The notes under the pieces are model-generated. The model was not told the origin of the DNA. It saw nothing but the letters and a program-made list of their open reading frames with translations, and made no database searches. Source: Lingula anatina (lineage: Eukaryota; Brachiopoda; Lingulata; Lingulida; Lingulidae). From it: 64,000 bases of DNA. The DNA is taken from contig NW_019775763.1 in the NCBI RefSeq assembly GCF_001039355.2, positions 117,913 through 181,912 on the forward strand. Reading direction: 5' to 3'. A program made the position numbers and the translations under genes. This document shows, one piece after another, positions 12,903 to 26,216 of this stretch (positions are counted from its first letter, which is position 1; every line of letters begins with the position of its first letter).

Positions 12903-14985
12903 TACTGTTATCACTGCTACTACTAATGTTAGGTCATCACAAAGTTATACTAGTATTACTGCTACTGCTGGTGCAAAAGTTAAAAGTTAATGGTGCAACT
13001 AACACTTAACTCACTATACACGTTGGCAACGGGTTACATGGCTCAGGCCTAGTTAATATCAATCTAATGGACGGAAATCTAAAACGGTAGCGCACTCATG
13101 TGAAACACAGAGAACATTTAGCTTTCACTCTAGACCTAATCTTTTTCGACTTTTACGACATTTAAAAAAGGCTAGGATGTAACCTGTCACGTCAGTGATT
13201 GCCCCTAAATAGAATTAATGTGGCAATTAACACCCTTTTTTCTGCCTAAAATGTTCGAGCGTTACTGTATTAAGTTAGCTTATCTTTTAAACGAATTAGG
13301 TTTAGGAAGGCTATAAAGAACGAAACGACAGCGAAGGTCATATTTCCCCTTTCACAAAGGCCGCTGTCATATTCAAACATTCTATTTGTTCCAATATTTA
13401 TATACAAAACTTATTAAGTATAAATATGCAATATTTTCAAATATTTACAATAAATTGACTAATTATTTTTTGACCCAACATGGCGTATTGCTCGTTTTAG
13501 GGGTAATAATAATTTTTTTTTAAAAAATGCAGAAATGATAACAAAAATTGAAGTTAATATAGTTCTTAAATTACTTGATTCATCGATGACAGCTTGGCAT
13601 CAATTGTCATGGCATAGTGACGTCATACTACAGTGGTATGATGACGTAACTTGATCTGTCTATAATTATCTCTCCGTTCACTCCATTGATTCCAAGGGCA
13701 TGGTGGAATGGTTATAAAGCCCCTGCGCCATCAGTTGCAATGCCAGACCATTCCTCTTCCCTATACTCTTTTTCAGCTTGGCTCGCTTGTTCTGGAACCA
13801 TATTTTGATTTGGGATTCGCTAAGGTTTAAGTCCTCCGACAGTTGTCGACGTCTCTGCTCCGTCAGGTAGCGATTGATTTCGAACTCCTGTCGCAGTCTT
13901 TGCAATTGTTCCGTAGAGAAAGCTGTTCTTGGTCGTTTTTCGGCTTCGGCGTCTTTTGTTTTTCGGATTTTTCTCGACCTTGGGCCTATGAAAACAGACA
14001 TAAATACAATGAATAATTTTAATTATTTCATATGGATTTAACTTTAAATATCTACCGCTAAACATTCACTAAACATTAGCACCCATTGGTGGCATTATAA
14101 ATAAATGACACATAAATGACACACAGATGTATAATATTTAAACAATAATAATACAGTTTTTCGGGTGTCAAAATTAAGATGAAAAAATATTGAAAATAAA
14201 AAAGAAAGAATTTGTCAGGGACCTTTGAGAATTCCCTGCATCACGTTTGTGACTTAAATGAGACATCAAGTTTCACTTAATAGAAACTACTTAAACGGAG
14301 TTTGATGGTTTTTAAACGAGAAAACCTAGCCAGTAATTGAAGGCGCGACAGGCCGTGTGTGAGCGGGGTTGCCGAAAATATTTAATGACTGGTCATAAAT
14401 TTCGCTCTCAATTTTTTTTCGCGAAAATCTAACAATCCGCTTGGTAATATGTTGATCGCTTTTCGAGCAACCCTCATATCTAACGCGCTTAAAAATTGGC
14501 TTTGACTGTCCTTGATCTTGTTGATATATTTTATTGTTTACAGTGCTTTAGTGTTAAATAGTAAAGATTTAAAATAATAGATCTAAAATATAGATATCAA
14601 AATGAATAAAGCACAAACGGTAAATTTTGATTACTGACATTTCAAACCGTGAGAAAACAAGGGAATATAGATATATAACGCTAATAGTACAATACAAGCC
14701 ATGTTCAAATAACGCGTCTTATTCTGCTTGATGTTTCGTGTTGAAATTAATAACAATAAATTATGCAAGACATCCATTATAGAAATATCTAACATATATA
14801 AAGACGTAGACGTAAATTGTTTTTGTTCCCTGTTTGTTTGCCTTTTTACTTGTACATTTTAAATGTTTCCAAACCACATGCATTTTTGTTACTCTTGGAT
14901 CATAACAGTAGTTATTTTAAATGAATCAAATTCAAATCACGGTTTCAGACATTATCACACATTTCTTGATTGCATATGTAAGTTC
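12903..14985. repeat. 2,083-bp direct duplication, left copy (probable assembly overlap)
   Basis: This block matches 14987-17069 at a constant offset of 2084 bases. The only difference I noticed is C versus G (CTTGATCTG near 13656, CTTGATGTG near 15740). It ends exactly at the N at 14986, where the right copy starts. It contains a complete copy of the engrailed homeobox exon. Perfect abutment on a gap character and near-identity indicate that two overlapping contigs, or two alleles, were joined without merging. Confidence 0.9.
13678..13985 (-). pseudogene. Duplicate engrailed homeobox exon (probable assembly artefact)
   Basis: This encodes exactly the same 102-residue engrailed homeodomain and tail as 15762-16069, with the same acceptor (CATAG) and stop. 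The duplicated block contains no second copy of engrailed exon 1: upstream of this copy on the minus strand is the left end of the repeated block and the N at 14986. It should not be counted as a second engrailed gene unless long reads prove the duplication. If real, it would be an alternative last exon or an orphan exon. Confidence 0.8.
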
Positions 14986-14986
14986 N
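14986..14986. other. Single-N join between duplicated blocks
   Basis: One N separates the end of the left copy from the start of the right copy of a 2,083-bp repeat. This is the pattern expected when a scaffolder abuts contigs whose ends overlap. Confidence 0.9.
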
Positions 14987-17069
14987 TACTGTTATCACTG
15001 CTACTACTAATGTTAGGTCATCACAAAGTTATACTAGTATTACTGCTACTGCTGGTGCAAAAGTTAAAAGTTAATGGTGCAACTAACACTTAACTCACTA
15101 TACACGTTGGCAACGGGTTACATGGCTCAGGCCTAGTTAATATCAATCTAATGGACGGAAATCTAAAACGGTAGCGCACTCATGTGAAACACAGAGAACA
15201 TTTAGCTTTCACTCTAGACCTAATCTTTTTCGACTTTTACGACATTTAAAAAAGGCTAGGATGTAACCTGTCACGTCAGTGATTGCCCCTAAATAGAATT
15301 AATGTGGCAATTAACACCCTTTTTTCTGCCTAAAATGTTCGAGCGTTACTGTATTAAGTTAGCTTATCTTTTAAACGAATTAGGTTTAGGAAGGCTATAA
15401 AGAACGAAACGACAGCGAAGGTCATATTTCCCCTTTCACAAAGGCCGCTGTCATATTCAAACATTCTATTTGTTCCAATATTTATATACAAAACTTATTA
15501 AGTATAAATATGCAATATTTTCAAATATTTACAATAAATTGACTAATTATTTTTTGACCCAACATGGCGTATTGCTCGTTTTAGGGGTAATAATAATTTT
15601 TTTTTAAAAAATGCAGAAATGATAACAAAAATTGAAGTTAATATAGTTCTTAAATTACTTGATTCATCGATGACAGCTTGGCATCAATTGTCATGGCATA
15701 GTGACGTCATACTACAGTGGTATGATGACGTAACTTGATGTGTCTATAATTATCTCTCCGTTCACTCCATTGATTCCAAGGGCATGGTGGAATGGTTATA
15801 AAGCCCCTGCGCCATCAGTTGCAATGCCAGACCATTCCTCTTCCCTATACTCTTTTTCAGCTTGGCTCGCTTGTTCTGGAACCATATTTTGATTTGGGAT
15901 TCGCTAAGGTTTAAGTCCTCCGACAGTTGTCGACGTCTCTGCTCCGTCAGGTAGCGATTGATTTCGAACTCCTGTCGCAGTCTTTGCAATTGTTCCGTAG
16001 AGAAAGCTGTTCTTGGTCGTTTTTCGGCTTCGGCGTCTTTTGTTTTTCGGATTTTTCTCGACCTTGGGCCTATGAAAACAGACATAAATACAATGAATAA
16101 TTTTAATTATTTCATATGGATTTAACTTTAAATATCTACCGCTAAACATTCACTAAACATTAGCACCCATTGGTGGCATTATAAATAAATGACACATAAA
16201 TGACACACAGATGTATAATATTTAAACAATAATAATACAGTTTTTCGGGTGTCAAAATTAAGATGAAAAAATATTGAAAATAAAAAAGAAAGAATTTGTC
16301 AGGGACCTTTGAGAATTCCCTGCATCACGTTTGTGACTTAAATGAGACATCAAGTTTCACTTAATAGAAACTACTTAAACGGAGTTTGATGGTTTTTAAA
16401 CGAGAAAACCTAGCCAGTAATTGAAGGCGCGACAGGCCGTGTGTGAGCGGGGTTGCCGAAAATATTTAATGACTGGTCATAAATTTCGCTCTCAATTTTT
16501 TTTCGCGAAAATCTAACAATCCGCTTGGTAATATGTTGATCGCTTTTCGAGCAACCCTCATATCTAACGCGCTTAAAAATTGGCTTTGACTGTCCTTGAT
16601 CTTGTTGATATATTTTATTGTTTACAGTGCTTTAGTGTTAAATAGTAAAGATTTAAAATAATAGATCTAAAATATAGATATCAAAATGAATAAAGCACAA
16701 ACGGTAAATTTTGATTACTGACATTTCAAACCGTGAGAAAACAAGGGAATATAGATATATAACGCTAATAGTACAATACAAGCCATGTTCAAATAACGCG
16801 TCTTATTCTGCTTGATGTTTCGTGTTGAAATTAATAACAATAAATTATGCAAGACATCCATTATAGAAATATCTAACATATATAAAGACGTAGACGTAAA
16901 TTGTTTTTGTTCCCTGTTTGTTTGCCTTTTTACTTGTACATTTTAAATGTTTCCAAACCACATGCATTTTTGTTACTCTTGGATCATAACAGTAGTTATT
17001 TTAAATGAATCAAATTCAAATCACGGTTTCAGACATTATCACACATTTCTTGATTGCATATGTAAGTTC
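14987..17069. repeat. 2,083-bp direct duplication, right copy
   Basis: This copy is continuous with unique sequence holding engrailed exon 1 (17217-17685), so it carries the intron and homeobox exon of the intact gene. The match to the left copy stops at 17069, the base that corresponds to the last base before the N. Confidence 0.9.
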
Positions 17070-17685
17070 CCACGGTTCGTTATTTCACTGGCCAAATACT
17101 TTAACCGAGTTACGGTTCTTCAATATAAAACTAGTTTTCCGCCAGCTTTTTTTTCGTTCGTTTTCGTACTTTTCATGTCTCAAACAATTATAAACATTAT
17201 TCTGTTCTAAACTTACCGGCTGATGGCCTATCGGAGTAACGCGTGCAGAAAACCCAAGCTGGCCAAAGATTTTCTTGAGGCGTCTTAGTCCCTGTGTCTG
17301 GTAGTCGCGTGTCAGGAGAAGTGGCGGATTCCCTCAACGGCGACGTGGAAATACCGTCCAAACCGCCTTCCTGTTTCACGAAGGACGGATAAGAGTAAAA
17401 CTGTGCCTTTTGCTCTCGCTTCGCCCCAAAGTCCGGTCGTAGAATGTCTCTTATGAAAAAACTTCTGCACGAGGATGTGGTAGATCCTACGGGCCTTTGC
17501 AGCGGAGGTGAGCCCCTGGCGTCCGAGAACGGGGTTTGGGAGCGTGAACTTAGGGAGGTGGGGCTCCGACAGCCGTCGTACCGCTCGCTCTCTAGAGACC
17601 CCTCGCTTCCATCGGAGGATAAACTCTGAGATCGAAATCGTTGCGAAGAGATCGCTAGTCTGTCTATTGAGAAAAGTGCCGACAT
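15762..17685 (-). CDS. en: Engrailed homeobox transcription factor
   Basis: There are two coding exons: 17217-17685 (ATG at 17685) and 15762-16069, joined in phase 1 (GCCG|GTAAGT ... CATAG|GC), giving about 258 residues. Exon 1 carries the EH1 Groucho-binding motif [12 protein letters not shown] (residues 76-87) and the EH2 segment [18 protein letters not shown] (140-157), which in this family contacts Exd/Pbx. The split just after EH2 is the classic engrailed intron position. Exon 2 encodes the homeodomain (about 172-231) with [14 protein letters not shown] in helix 3 and the conserved tail [15 protein letters not shown]. Engrailed is a nuclear repressor used in segment, neural and shell-field boundaries. 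The homeodomain has uncommon choices for the family ([23 protein letters not shown]), suggesting a fast-evolving lophotrochozoan copy. A TATA box lies about 95 bp upstream of the ATG. The homeobox exon is duplicated at 13678-13985. Confidence 0.97.
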
Positions 17686-17778
17686 AGTACGTGAGGGTAT
17701 GCCTCTCCTAGTATTATGAAATCTGCCGTCGTGCTTCGCCGCAAATGTTTCTCTATTACCTTCAGTCTGAGTCCCAGC

Positions 17779-17786
17779 CTTATATA
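17779..17786 (-). promoter_or_regulatory. TATA box of engrailed
   Basis: The minus strand reads GGTATATAAGGC here, about 95 bp before the engrailed ATG, so transcription should start near 17750 and leave a short leader. Upstream at 17950-18020 are two CCAATCA motifs and a CTTTGAT (18093-18099). Confidence 0.65.
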
Positions 17787-20683
17787 CCAGTACCCGTGCT
17801 AATGAACTGAATTAACGAGATCGTTTAGCACTCGGGTGATTAAAAGATAAGTGACTAGGGATCAAAAGATACGCATGCAAATTTTATGTGATCCACTTAA
17901 CACTGTACGTATCATCTGATATAGCCCCGACGAACAGAACTGCCGAATGGACCAATCAAAAGGCGCGGATATGACCCTTGCGTAACGTCACCAAGGTCGG
18001 GAGCCAATCATTGGTCAGGGTCAACTACGTTTTCATACTGCACGCGAGAAAAGTCGTTCTCGCGGGCCGGCGATTTATCAAGGCCGATGCCTCTTTGATC
18101 TTGGACATTAACCTTAAGAATGAGATTGTGCCGTTATTAGGGGTGACAGGGACCAAACGGACTGTAACAGACACGCGCGACAACGTTTATTTATCTATTT
18201 GAAAATGAATATGTTGCTTTTACAATATGCCATTGTTTTACAGGCCCTTAGTACTTGTGATTGCTTTCAAAAAGACGCAAAGGGGAAATGATCATAAAAA
18301 ATGAAACAGCTAGTCCCAAATTTTCATGCGACACCTTACTAACACATACAATAATGCCCTAATGATTTCTTTTTTACTTTGCTTACCAGTAGGCCTATTT
18401 AATGAGATTTTAGGGATTATACAGACGAACAGGCGTTTACATTTTTGTCAAAAATATATAATTTATTTAAGATGATTTAACACCATGCACAATATGAATT
18501 GCAACGATAATTAAATAAGATACGACAATTACAAAGAATACGAAGACATTTTGATGGGGAAAACGCCACAACGTCAAAAACGTCGATAGATATAGCAATA
18601 ATTGTTTCTTCCTTTCAAAACCAATAGATAAATATTTCACATTTTAAGGTCTTATATATAGCCATAAGAAGGTGTGGCTTCGGTGAATCACTAGAAAAGT
18701 CCTTTTTCACGAGTGCGAACATGCGCCTAGCTGAATAGCGTAAAAGTTTTATCAAGATGATGATGAATATTAAATTTTTTATCAAGATGATGGCGAATAT
18801 TGGTCAGATGGTTTGATAATTCTAAAAACCAAATATAATACAGACATTTATGAAAAATAACTATACAGCTATCCAACTTTCGAAAGCGTCAAAAAATCCA
18901 TAAATCAGCAAACTGAATCTCCAAATACCTATGTGGAGGCGGTTCACTGCACCGAAGTATTTTTGTCACCAGCAAAGCACGCACTCCGTGACACTTGGAC
19001 TCCCCCCTCCCCCTTCTGTCATTGGCACTTAATTGTTACGTTAAATGGAGCACCGTCGGGTAAATTGTCCTCTGATGAAGGCGTTATCTCAAATACGGAC
19101 TATCCCCGGCACTTAACCCAAGCCGACAGTGAACATTAATGGATTGGAACACGATTTGCAGTGTCTAATGATAGTTCTGTCCGCTCTGCAACTGGTTGTC
19201 CAAGGTGCAATTAACTCGGCACACGCAAGCAGCGTGCATTAGCGACAATCAGCCCCCGGGACAGTAACAATCGAGATTCTGTTTCAGCAACGCCGGCCTC
19301 CATCAAGGGACGCTGAAGCCAAGATAGTTGCGCTCATTACATATCGTTTAAGGCTTGTAAAACTAAGTGCAATTGCTGCCTGACCACCGTTGAAGTGGAC
19401 TTCTTGTTCATGAAATTGTACTCAAAGACACATTTGAAAGGAGTGCAACGGGTGCATCGTAACTTGTGGTGGAATTCACGTTGCAATCGGAATGTTCTTA
19501 ATTATTGCAAGGCCGAGGGAATAAATTTTATGCCCTTATTTTATGTATGTTCGTTGTTTTTTGTCTTTGAGCTAGGAATTAAAGATATTGTTAAGAATAC
19601 ATTTTGTTTTTAATCAGCTTTTATTTTTTTGCTTATTCTTCTGCTTAAGTCAAAATTTATTTATCTCTTTGACAGATTAATTCAAACGTTTTTAGTCAAG
19701 GCATATTTTAGGGCAAATAAAATAGTATGGAAGAATGGAATATTCTGTAAGCATCTTCTTTGTTCTTAAAACAATCTTTCCACTTAAAATTTCATTTATG
19801 TTAGCAAAAATTCATTTCGTAAAATATCTTTAATAATTTATTCGTACACATTACCAATTTATAATTTGATTAAAAGAAAAGTAAATAAAAATGCATTAAG
19901 AAAAAAATGATTAACCCCCAAATTAGCAGTTGATTCTCTTCTTTTAATGTATAATTACAAGGAATGATACCAAACCACGTTCTGTATTTCTGGAGGAAAG
20001 GGGGAAATGAGGAAGATGACGCTGAAAGATGCTTAATGATAATGGCAGTAGCGCAATCCAATGAATTAATCAAACTGCTCGATGATTTTGACCAAACCCA
20101 TTTTTTGCCTTCGTGGAGTTTTATTTCTTGTTCTTGCTTCCTATTATTACATTGGTCGTAGAATTAGGAATGGAAACGAGCACATTAACTGGCGGCGTCC
20201 TCAACTGCATGTTTGTATGGCTCAATTGGGTAATATTATCTCCATCTAATAAAAGACTCGTCAGAAGAAAGGGCGATATCGCAGCATTTACTAGGAAACA
20301 CTTCTGTATATCATTACTGAATAATAAATTGTCTAATTAATTAACCATAATTGAAACTTTATCATCCTCATCAACATTTTCTGTTTAAATAATTGGAAAA
20401 CAAAGGTATTTGAAATTCAAAGTGCATCTTATGATAACAATCGCAAATACAGAGCGAAAAGGAGAATTAATAGAAATAAGCACAGAAAACTTTCTCTTTA
20501 ACCTTGAGTCAGCATGAACATTGGGTTTAAAACAATGGAGACGCTTGCGTAATCATAGCTATCCAATTAATGACGTTGGAAGTTTTTAAGTTTTATGTAT
20601 CAAAATAATGTGTTGCAATGCTGACTAGATAGGAGCGATATTTCTGCACAAAAACAATGTGCTGGAAGCTTTAAAAAATTAAG

Positions 20684-20719
<36 letters not shown>

Positions 20720-20720
20720 A
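20684..20720. repeat. CT/GT microsatellite
   Basis: A (CT)n run passing into (GT)n. Confidence 0.85.
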
Positions 20721-21460
20721 TTGTAAGTCAAATACATAAACGTACGCGAGCAGCATGCAGAGAGCATGTGCGTGCACGTAAAAGTGCGTACACTTGAGAG
20801 TGGGCCTTCAAGAATGCTTGTACTCGCGCATGTACACCGCTGTGCCAAAGAGACAGAATTGCCATTCAAGGAACAATTTTTCGGGATCCCTGGTACAAAA
20901 CGCCACTACCGTGACCAACACCATCACGAGCAGCACCGCTAAACAATCCGCTCTTCAAATAACACTTAATTGCCAAACAGCCCCCATTTAACACAGGGAC
21001 ATGACAACGCAGTCGCGTGCCACGTAAAATGACACGCGGAACACCTGATTTTAATTGGCTTTAATCGCCCGTCGACCAGATAACCGACGCGTCGGATCTG
21101 ATGTATATTCTTTGGTAGAGCCGAGTGCGACCAGCCTTGATAACAAATTGAATCAATTGTAATGTGGTCAGGTAGATGAACTTGTCCAGCGTGGACACTC
21201 CTGGTGACAACGAAACACACGCCTATTACGGTCTTATTAGTCACTGGAATTGATGGCACGGGCAGGAGAATAAAACACAAAAAAATAGAAGAAAAGGGAA
21301 TCATTCTTGGATTAAATACCTTTTTATTACATTCATTTTTAGTTGAAGCAATGTTTCGTGGTAGAATAAAGGGTTTTGTTGAAAATGTCTACAAAGACAA
21401 CATTATTTATACTGCTGTCCCAAGCAGAGGCGCACTGAAACATGTTTCATAAGATTCGCT

Positions 21461-21510
21461 TTTTTATTTTTATTTTTATTTATTTATTTATTTATTTATT
21501 TTTTTTTTTT
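21461..21510. repeat. TTTA/T-rich repeat
   Basis: TTTTTA and TTTA units end in a T homopolymer. Confidence 0.8.
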
Positions 21511-22350
21511 AGAGGGGTGGTTGGAGGCAAAATATAACGTCTTAAGTTTTTACCCCGTCATCTCCTTTGTTCTGTGCTTTCACCAGGAATAACATAAAGT
21601 CACATTTATCTCTGTGTTTCATGATTTAGTGCGAGTATTTCTATGGAGAACAAAAGACAAGTAAAAAGTATATAAAGAGAGAGATAAAGAAAATAACAAG
21701 TTATTATTACAAAGGTGTCAATCATGTGAATTTAATCTTATTCCATGCACAGAAAAAAGCAAATCATTTTACAGAATGCATGTTAAAGCTTTCTACAATT
21801 TCTTTTATTTGACGGCCACTAAACGTTCTTGTAAGATGTTGGTTTAAATCATTTTCACAAGCTTTTATCTGAAGTTGATACTATTTCATATCTAAATCTT
21901 TAAACCCAACTTTTGTGCTTTACTAAACTGTTTAATATAAAGACACCTTTCATTAAAATCCTAAGCAAACATTAAGTTTTGTTCCTATAGAGACAGCGTA
22001 CTGGAGACAGCGTCTTCGAGGGCACATCTCGTCGACGAGGGTGATCCCAGTGTGACAGTATAATATTGCCATTGTCATCAGATATGTTGCGGACGCCGTT
22101 TGTATTAAGGAAGGTGTATGAAGAGTCTTAATCAGATGACAAGCACGCGTATTGCGAATTTTAATAAGGCGCTGATCAGTATGCACCGACGCGTCTGCTG
22201 TGAGGCCCTCTCTTTCCGCGTGCCTAGATTCATAATTTCTAATTGTTTTGTTGATAATACCGCATAAATGATAAGGCACGGCTCCACGTCTGTTTGCATA
22301 CGTCACGAAATGCTTGACCAGGAGCGGTCCGAGTGTTCTGGCCCCAGTTT

Positions 22351-22392
22351 CACACACACACACAAATACACACACACACACACACACACACA
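22351..22392. repeat. CA microsatellite
   Basis: A (CA)n run with two interruptions. Read on the minus strand it gives a VCVCVC artefact. Confidence 0.85.
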
Positions 22393-22399
22393 AAAAGTC

Positions 22400-22552
22400 A
22401 AAACTTAAGTCAGGTGCCCTGGCTATGATCTTTGTTACCAACGTTACACGGTCACATGCACACATCTTACCCTATCATGATCAGGAAAAGTGATACAGCA
22501 ATCTCATGGACACATGCGCACATCCTTAGCCAGGGAACCTGACTTAAGTTTT
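22400..22552. mobile_element. Fold-back repeat with AAACTTAAGTCAGG ends
   Basis: The left end AAACTTAAGTCAGGTGCCCT and the right end AGGGAACCTGACTTAAGTTT are inverted and about 110 bp apart. Outside them, CTGGCCCCAG near 22340 and CAGGGGCCAGG near 22561 are also roughly inverted, so the full element may be about 22335-22575 with the CA repeat inside. It has no coding capacity. Confidence 0.6.
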
Positions 22553-25500
22553 TTTTTTTAACAGGGGCCAGGTTTTACTAAATGTCTAAGGTCAAAGGAG
22601 TGTAACCAATACTGTATATAAGCGAAATTAGATTTATTTCGATTCAGGATAAGTATGAGACACCAAGAAACACTATGTCCCCAAAGTCACTGATGTTCAT
22701 TTCATTATTGAACTATAACGCCAAAGCTTTATTGTATTAACGCAAGTTTGAGGTAAGCACTGAGATCGGCTTAATTCATTAATTTTTAAGTCGTAGTAGG
22801 GATTGGGAAAGGGCGGGGCAGAAATCAACTGTATGGTTCGTCGTGAATTTCCCCAAAACTGTAACACGTAGAAAGCGGGTCGGCAACTGGAGATGTAAAA
22901 AAAAAATGTATGAAATATTCTGGATTGCACTTAACCCGTGCAGCTATGGAAAGGTTGCCGTAGCCTGACCTGTAGGTTAAAAATAGCCGTCACTATCAGA
23001 CGATATTGGATGTCGAAAAACATAAGAACATTATAACTTTTCACCAATTGTGCGGCACGCACGGCCAACTGTCAAATGTAAAGAAATGGATTTGATTTTC
23101 CACTGTACCGTACATTGACTGCACTTTAAGACATAATGATGGAGAAGGCTTTTTGTTGTTGTCGTCAATATTCATTTTAATTATATGTTTTACCATTTAT
23201 TTTATTTCATATTTGTGACAATGTGTTTGATGCAATGTTAGGACAATACAAGACAAATTGGGCCAGTGTACAAAAATTGGAATGCTGGCGGCCTTCGTTG
23301 AGATCGGTGAATTCTTTGAAATCAAAAATTCATTACTCCAAATTAAAGTTATAGTATATTGTTGGCGTATCTTAAACAATGCAGTCTTCTGGTGGATAAA
23401 GAAAAACCTTAACTTATAAATACTAAAATTCATCTGTTATTCATCAGTGGTTTTTAATTTTATACTGATATAGCTACACTGTTGGGTTTGATAACCTTTG
23501 TAAAACCTTGTGGGGATCAGTTCTATTGATAATTAAAAAAATTACGATACCAAAACCCAGCCTTAAGCTTCCTGGGTTTTACCTGTAATCTTTTTTAAAT
23601 AAAAAAAATAATGATGATTTATGTCATCTGCTGTAAAGCTGCATACCGTTCTCTGTTTATTTCAGTATTATTTAATTAATTAATTAAGATTATTTTACTG
23701 TCTTCAGTGGCAGTAAAAAACACTTACTAGCTTTCATAAAATAACAATTGATGAATTTTGATAAATAATTAGAGTTTGTACATTTTTTATCCACCTGTTA
23801 TATATTTCAAATTGAAATATCACACCATCACCCCACTCTTCTTCTAGTATATCAGGTGCATATGTACGGTACATTACGCTGACGTCTTGATATCTAATTC
23901 CAATTCTCATTAATCTTGAAAACAGCAATTGAAGTTGTTAAAACACATAACTTCAATGCCATAATGTTCCGCGCGTTTCCTCGCCATAAGTCAAAATGGC
24001 CAGACCATCACAGGTGCTACGGTGAATACAGCTCGCATGTTGGGGGCCATCTTGCACGAAGATGAAAGACGTAGAGATGGATAGAAGGATGCCTTGTATC
24101 CTTTGATCAGAGCAGAGACAAAATAGTGCAAGTCATTCTTCGTGAGACTCTGGGTTCAGCCGGTGCTGCAACAACACGAGCATGGAACTGTTATTTGTTA
24201 CAGTACTGTGTGTGCCGTAATCAGTCGCGCCCTCATTTTTTTCTTTTGGTGTTTTCCCCCTTATCCATCGATCTATTCTTTCTGTTTCTCATCTCTTTTT
24301 TTATTTTAATTTACGTTTCTTTTTTTTTACTTTAATTTACGTTAATATATTCTATGATTTCTGCATCTATTTATACATTTGTTCATTCGTTCACTTCTTT
24401 ATCTATCAAGCATTCATTCAATTTATTTACTTGAATAATCTATAGCGGATGAGGCGGGGCGCAGGAAAAACATGGAAGTAGTAGGAATAAATTATCTAAA
24501 TGTATTTCGGATCTGGTACATGTATTTGACTTCATTTCCTTGGGAGGCAGATGTTGACATCTCAACCTTGTTACAAAGTTATTTAACAAAGATATAAAGG
24601 TATAACTGTAACCGGATATGAAGAATTTAACAAATGGCAGCAAGCACAGAAAATTGGATGACAGGATATGGTGAGGAAGAGGAAGGGTGGAAGGTATCTT
24701 TTAAGGGTTACTAATTGTGTTCAAGTGCACGAATAAAACATTGGGGGCGTTTGAAGATAAGAAAAGAGAAAATAGGATCCTGCTCAACGAAATAACTTTT
24801 TTAATAATCCAGTAATTTTTTTTTTTTACTTTAAAGTTGATTGTTGTTCCCTTATTTAATCAAACGCCAAAATTTTTAGTATATTTGGATCCTTAAAAAA
24901 GTTCCATACTTTATTATTTTTTTTAAATCAAGGCCTTAGAGGTTGTATAACAATGGTAGCGACAGGACGTCACAGGCACTGTCATCAGTAACAAATTAGT
25001 ACGTCACCAGTATGTCAGGTAATTACCGTGCTTGTGAAGCACTCGGTTTGCATGGTCTCCATGAAATAAGACGAACGACAGTGCAGTGTCGTACAGCTGA
25101 GAAGAAAAATGTTTTCTCAAGAAGTGATGTTGTATGTTGATACACAGCTGATAACCTTAACCATTTCTTTTTTAACCTTTATGCTATTAGAAGAAAACGT
25201 TAGCGTGAACAGATTTCAGCTGAGAACTTACTTGTATGTCTCTGTAGTTGTAAAATGATATGTGCAGTTTTCAGAGGCGTGACGTGATATGTTGGCATTC
25301 AGACAATACATTGTCTTTTATTTTTGTTTTGACTTAACGCAACAGATGAAAGACTTCACAAAATTAAAAAAACACTGCTTAATTTAAAAACTCGACCCGA
25401 ATTTTGCCTTGTTTCTTTACAGGTGAACTCTTCAACTTATGCTTAGAAAGATATATTCATTTTGACGACAACTGAGTCTATATCCAATCTGAAATAATTC

Positions 25501-25866
25501 CTGTCTGAACGGACCTTGAAAATAATAGAGAACCTCAAAGATATGTTGTAGACTTTTTAATAAACTAAAACAAGATTAATGTATTTACAGGGCCTGTCAG
25601 CTGAGTGAAATGACCTGAATTACTGACTAGGACTATAACTTTATGTTGGTTTCAGATTATTTATTCATTCTAGATCAATATGTTCAGTGAAATTAAAAGA
25701 TAACAAGCTTAGATGGTAACAAGTCAAGCGATAATGTTTAATGAGAAGATCGTCCAATGACTTGAATATGGAATCCGTGTCAGCTTGCCGTGAAGGCAGC
25801 TAGTGATTGTGACTGCTGAGATGCTATGCGCAATGGCGTTGTGGTTGAGTTTCGATTTCTGAGCCG

Positions 25867-25872
<6 letters not shown>

Positions 25873-25912
<40 letters not shown>
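25873..25912. repeat. CT microsatellite
   Basis: A pure (CT)n run of about 20 units. Confidence 0.9.
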
Positions 25913-25915
<3 letters not shown>

Positions 25916-26216
25916 GTTTTCTTCAGAAAGAACTAGCAGAAGTGAAGATAATAAAGTAGCACGATTTCTTTCCTAAAGTCCTTACTTGACACGATGGAGA
26001 TAGGCTACAGTGAAAATTAGGTTAGTGTCAAGTTAGCTCTGAAGCTCAGGGTGCATGTTATACTGTCTTACATAGCTATTAAAATCAAACGTATTTTACA
26101 AAGGTATTTTTAAAGATAAAAAAGGGTGATTCGTTTTATTAATTACTTGCTTTGCCAGTAGGTGGGAGTACAAGTGCCACATGAAAATTGACTTGAGGCC
26201 GATTAACAATATCCAC

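Larger units (their letters stand above)
17790..26216. other. Gene-free interval upstream of engrailed
   Basis: I found no supported exon in 8.4 kb. Microsatellites occur at 20684-20720 (CT/GT), 21461-21510 (TTTA), 22351-22392 (CA) and 25873-25912 (CT). A fold-back element lies at 22400-22552. GC-richer islands at about 17.9-18.2, 18.93-19.39, 20.75-21.27 and 21.99-22.34 kb stand out from the AT-rich background but do not read as protein; they may be regulatory. Confidence 0.55.

Noticed and set aside
13678-13985. A second engrailed or invected-like homeobox gene
   Set aside because: It is an exact repeat of the other homeobox exon, lies in a 2,083-bp block abutting an N, and the block has no second copy of exon 1.
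21953-22465. 170-codon open frame on the minus strand
   Set aside because: Its centre is a VCVCVC run from a CA microsatellite and the rest has no recognisable motif or splice support.
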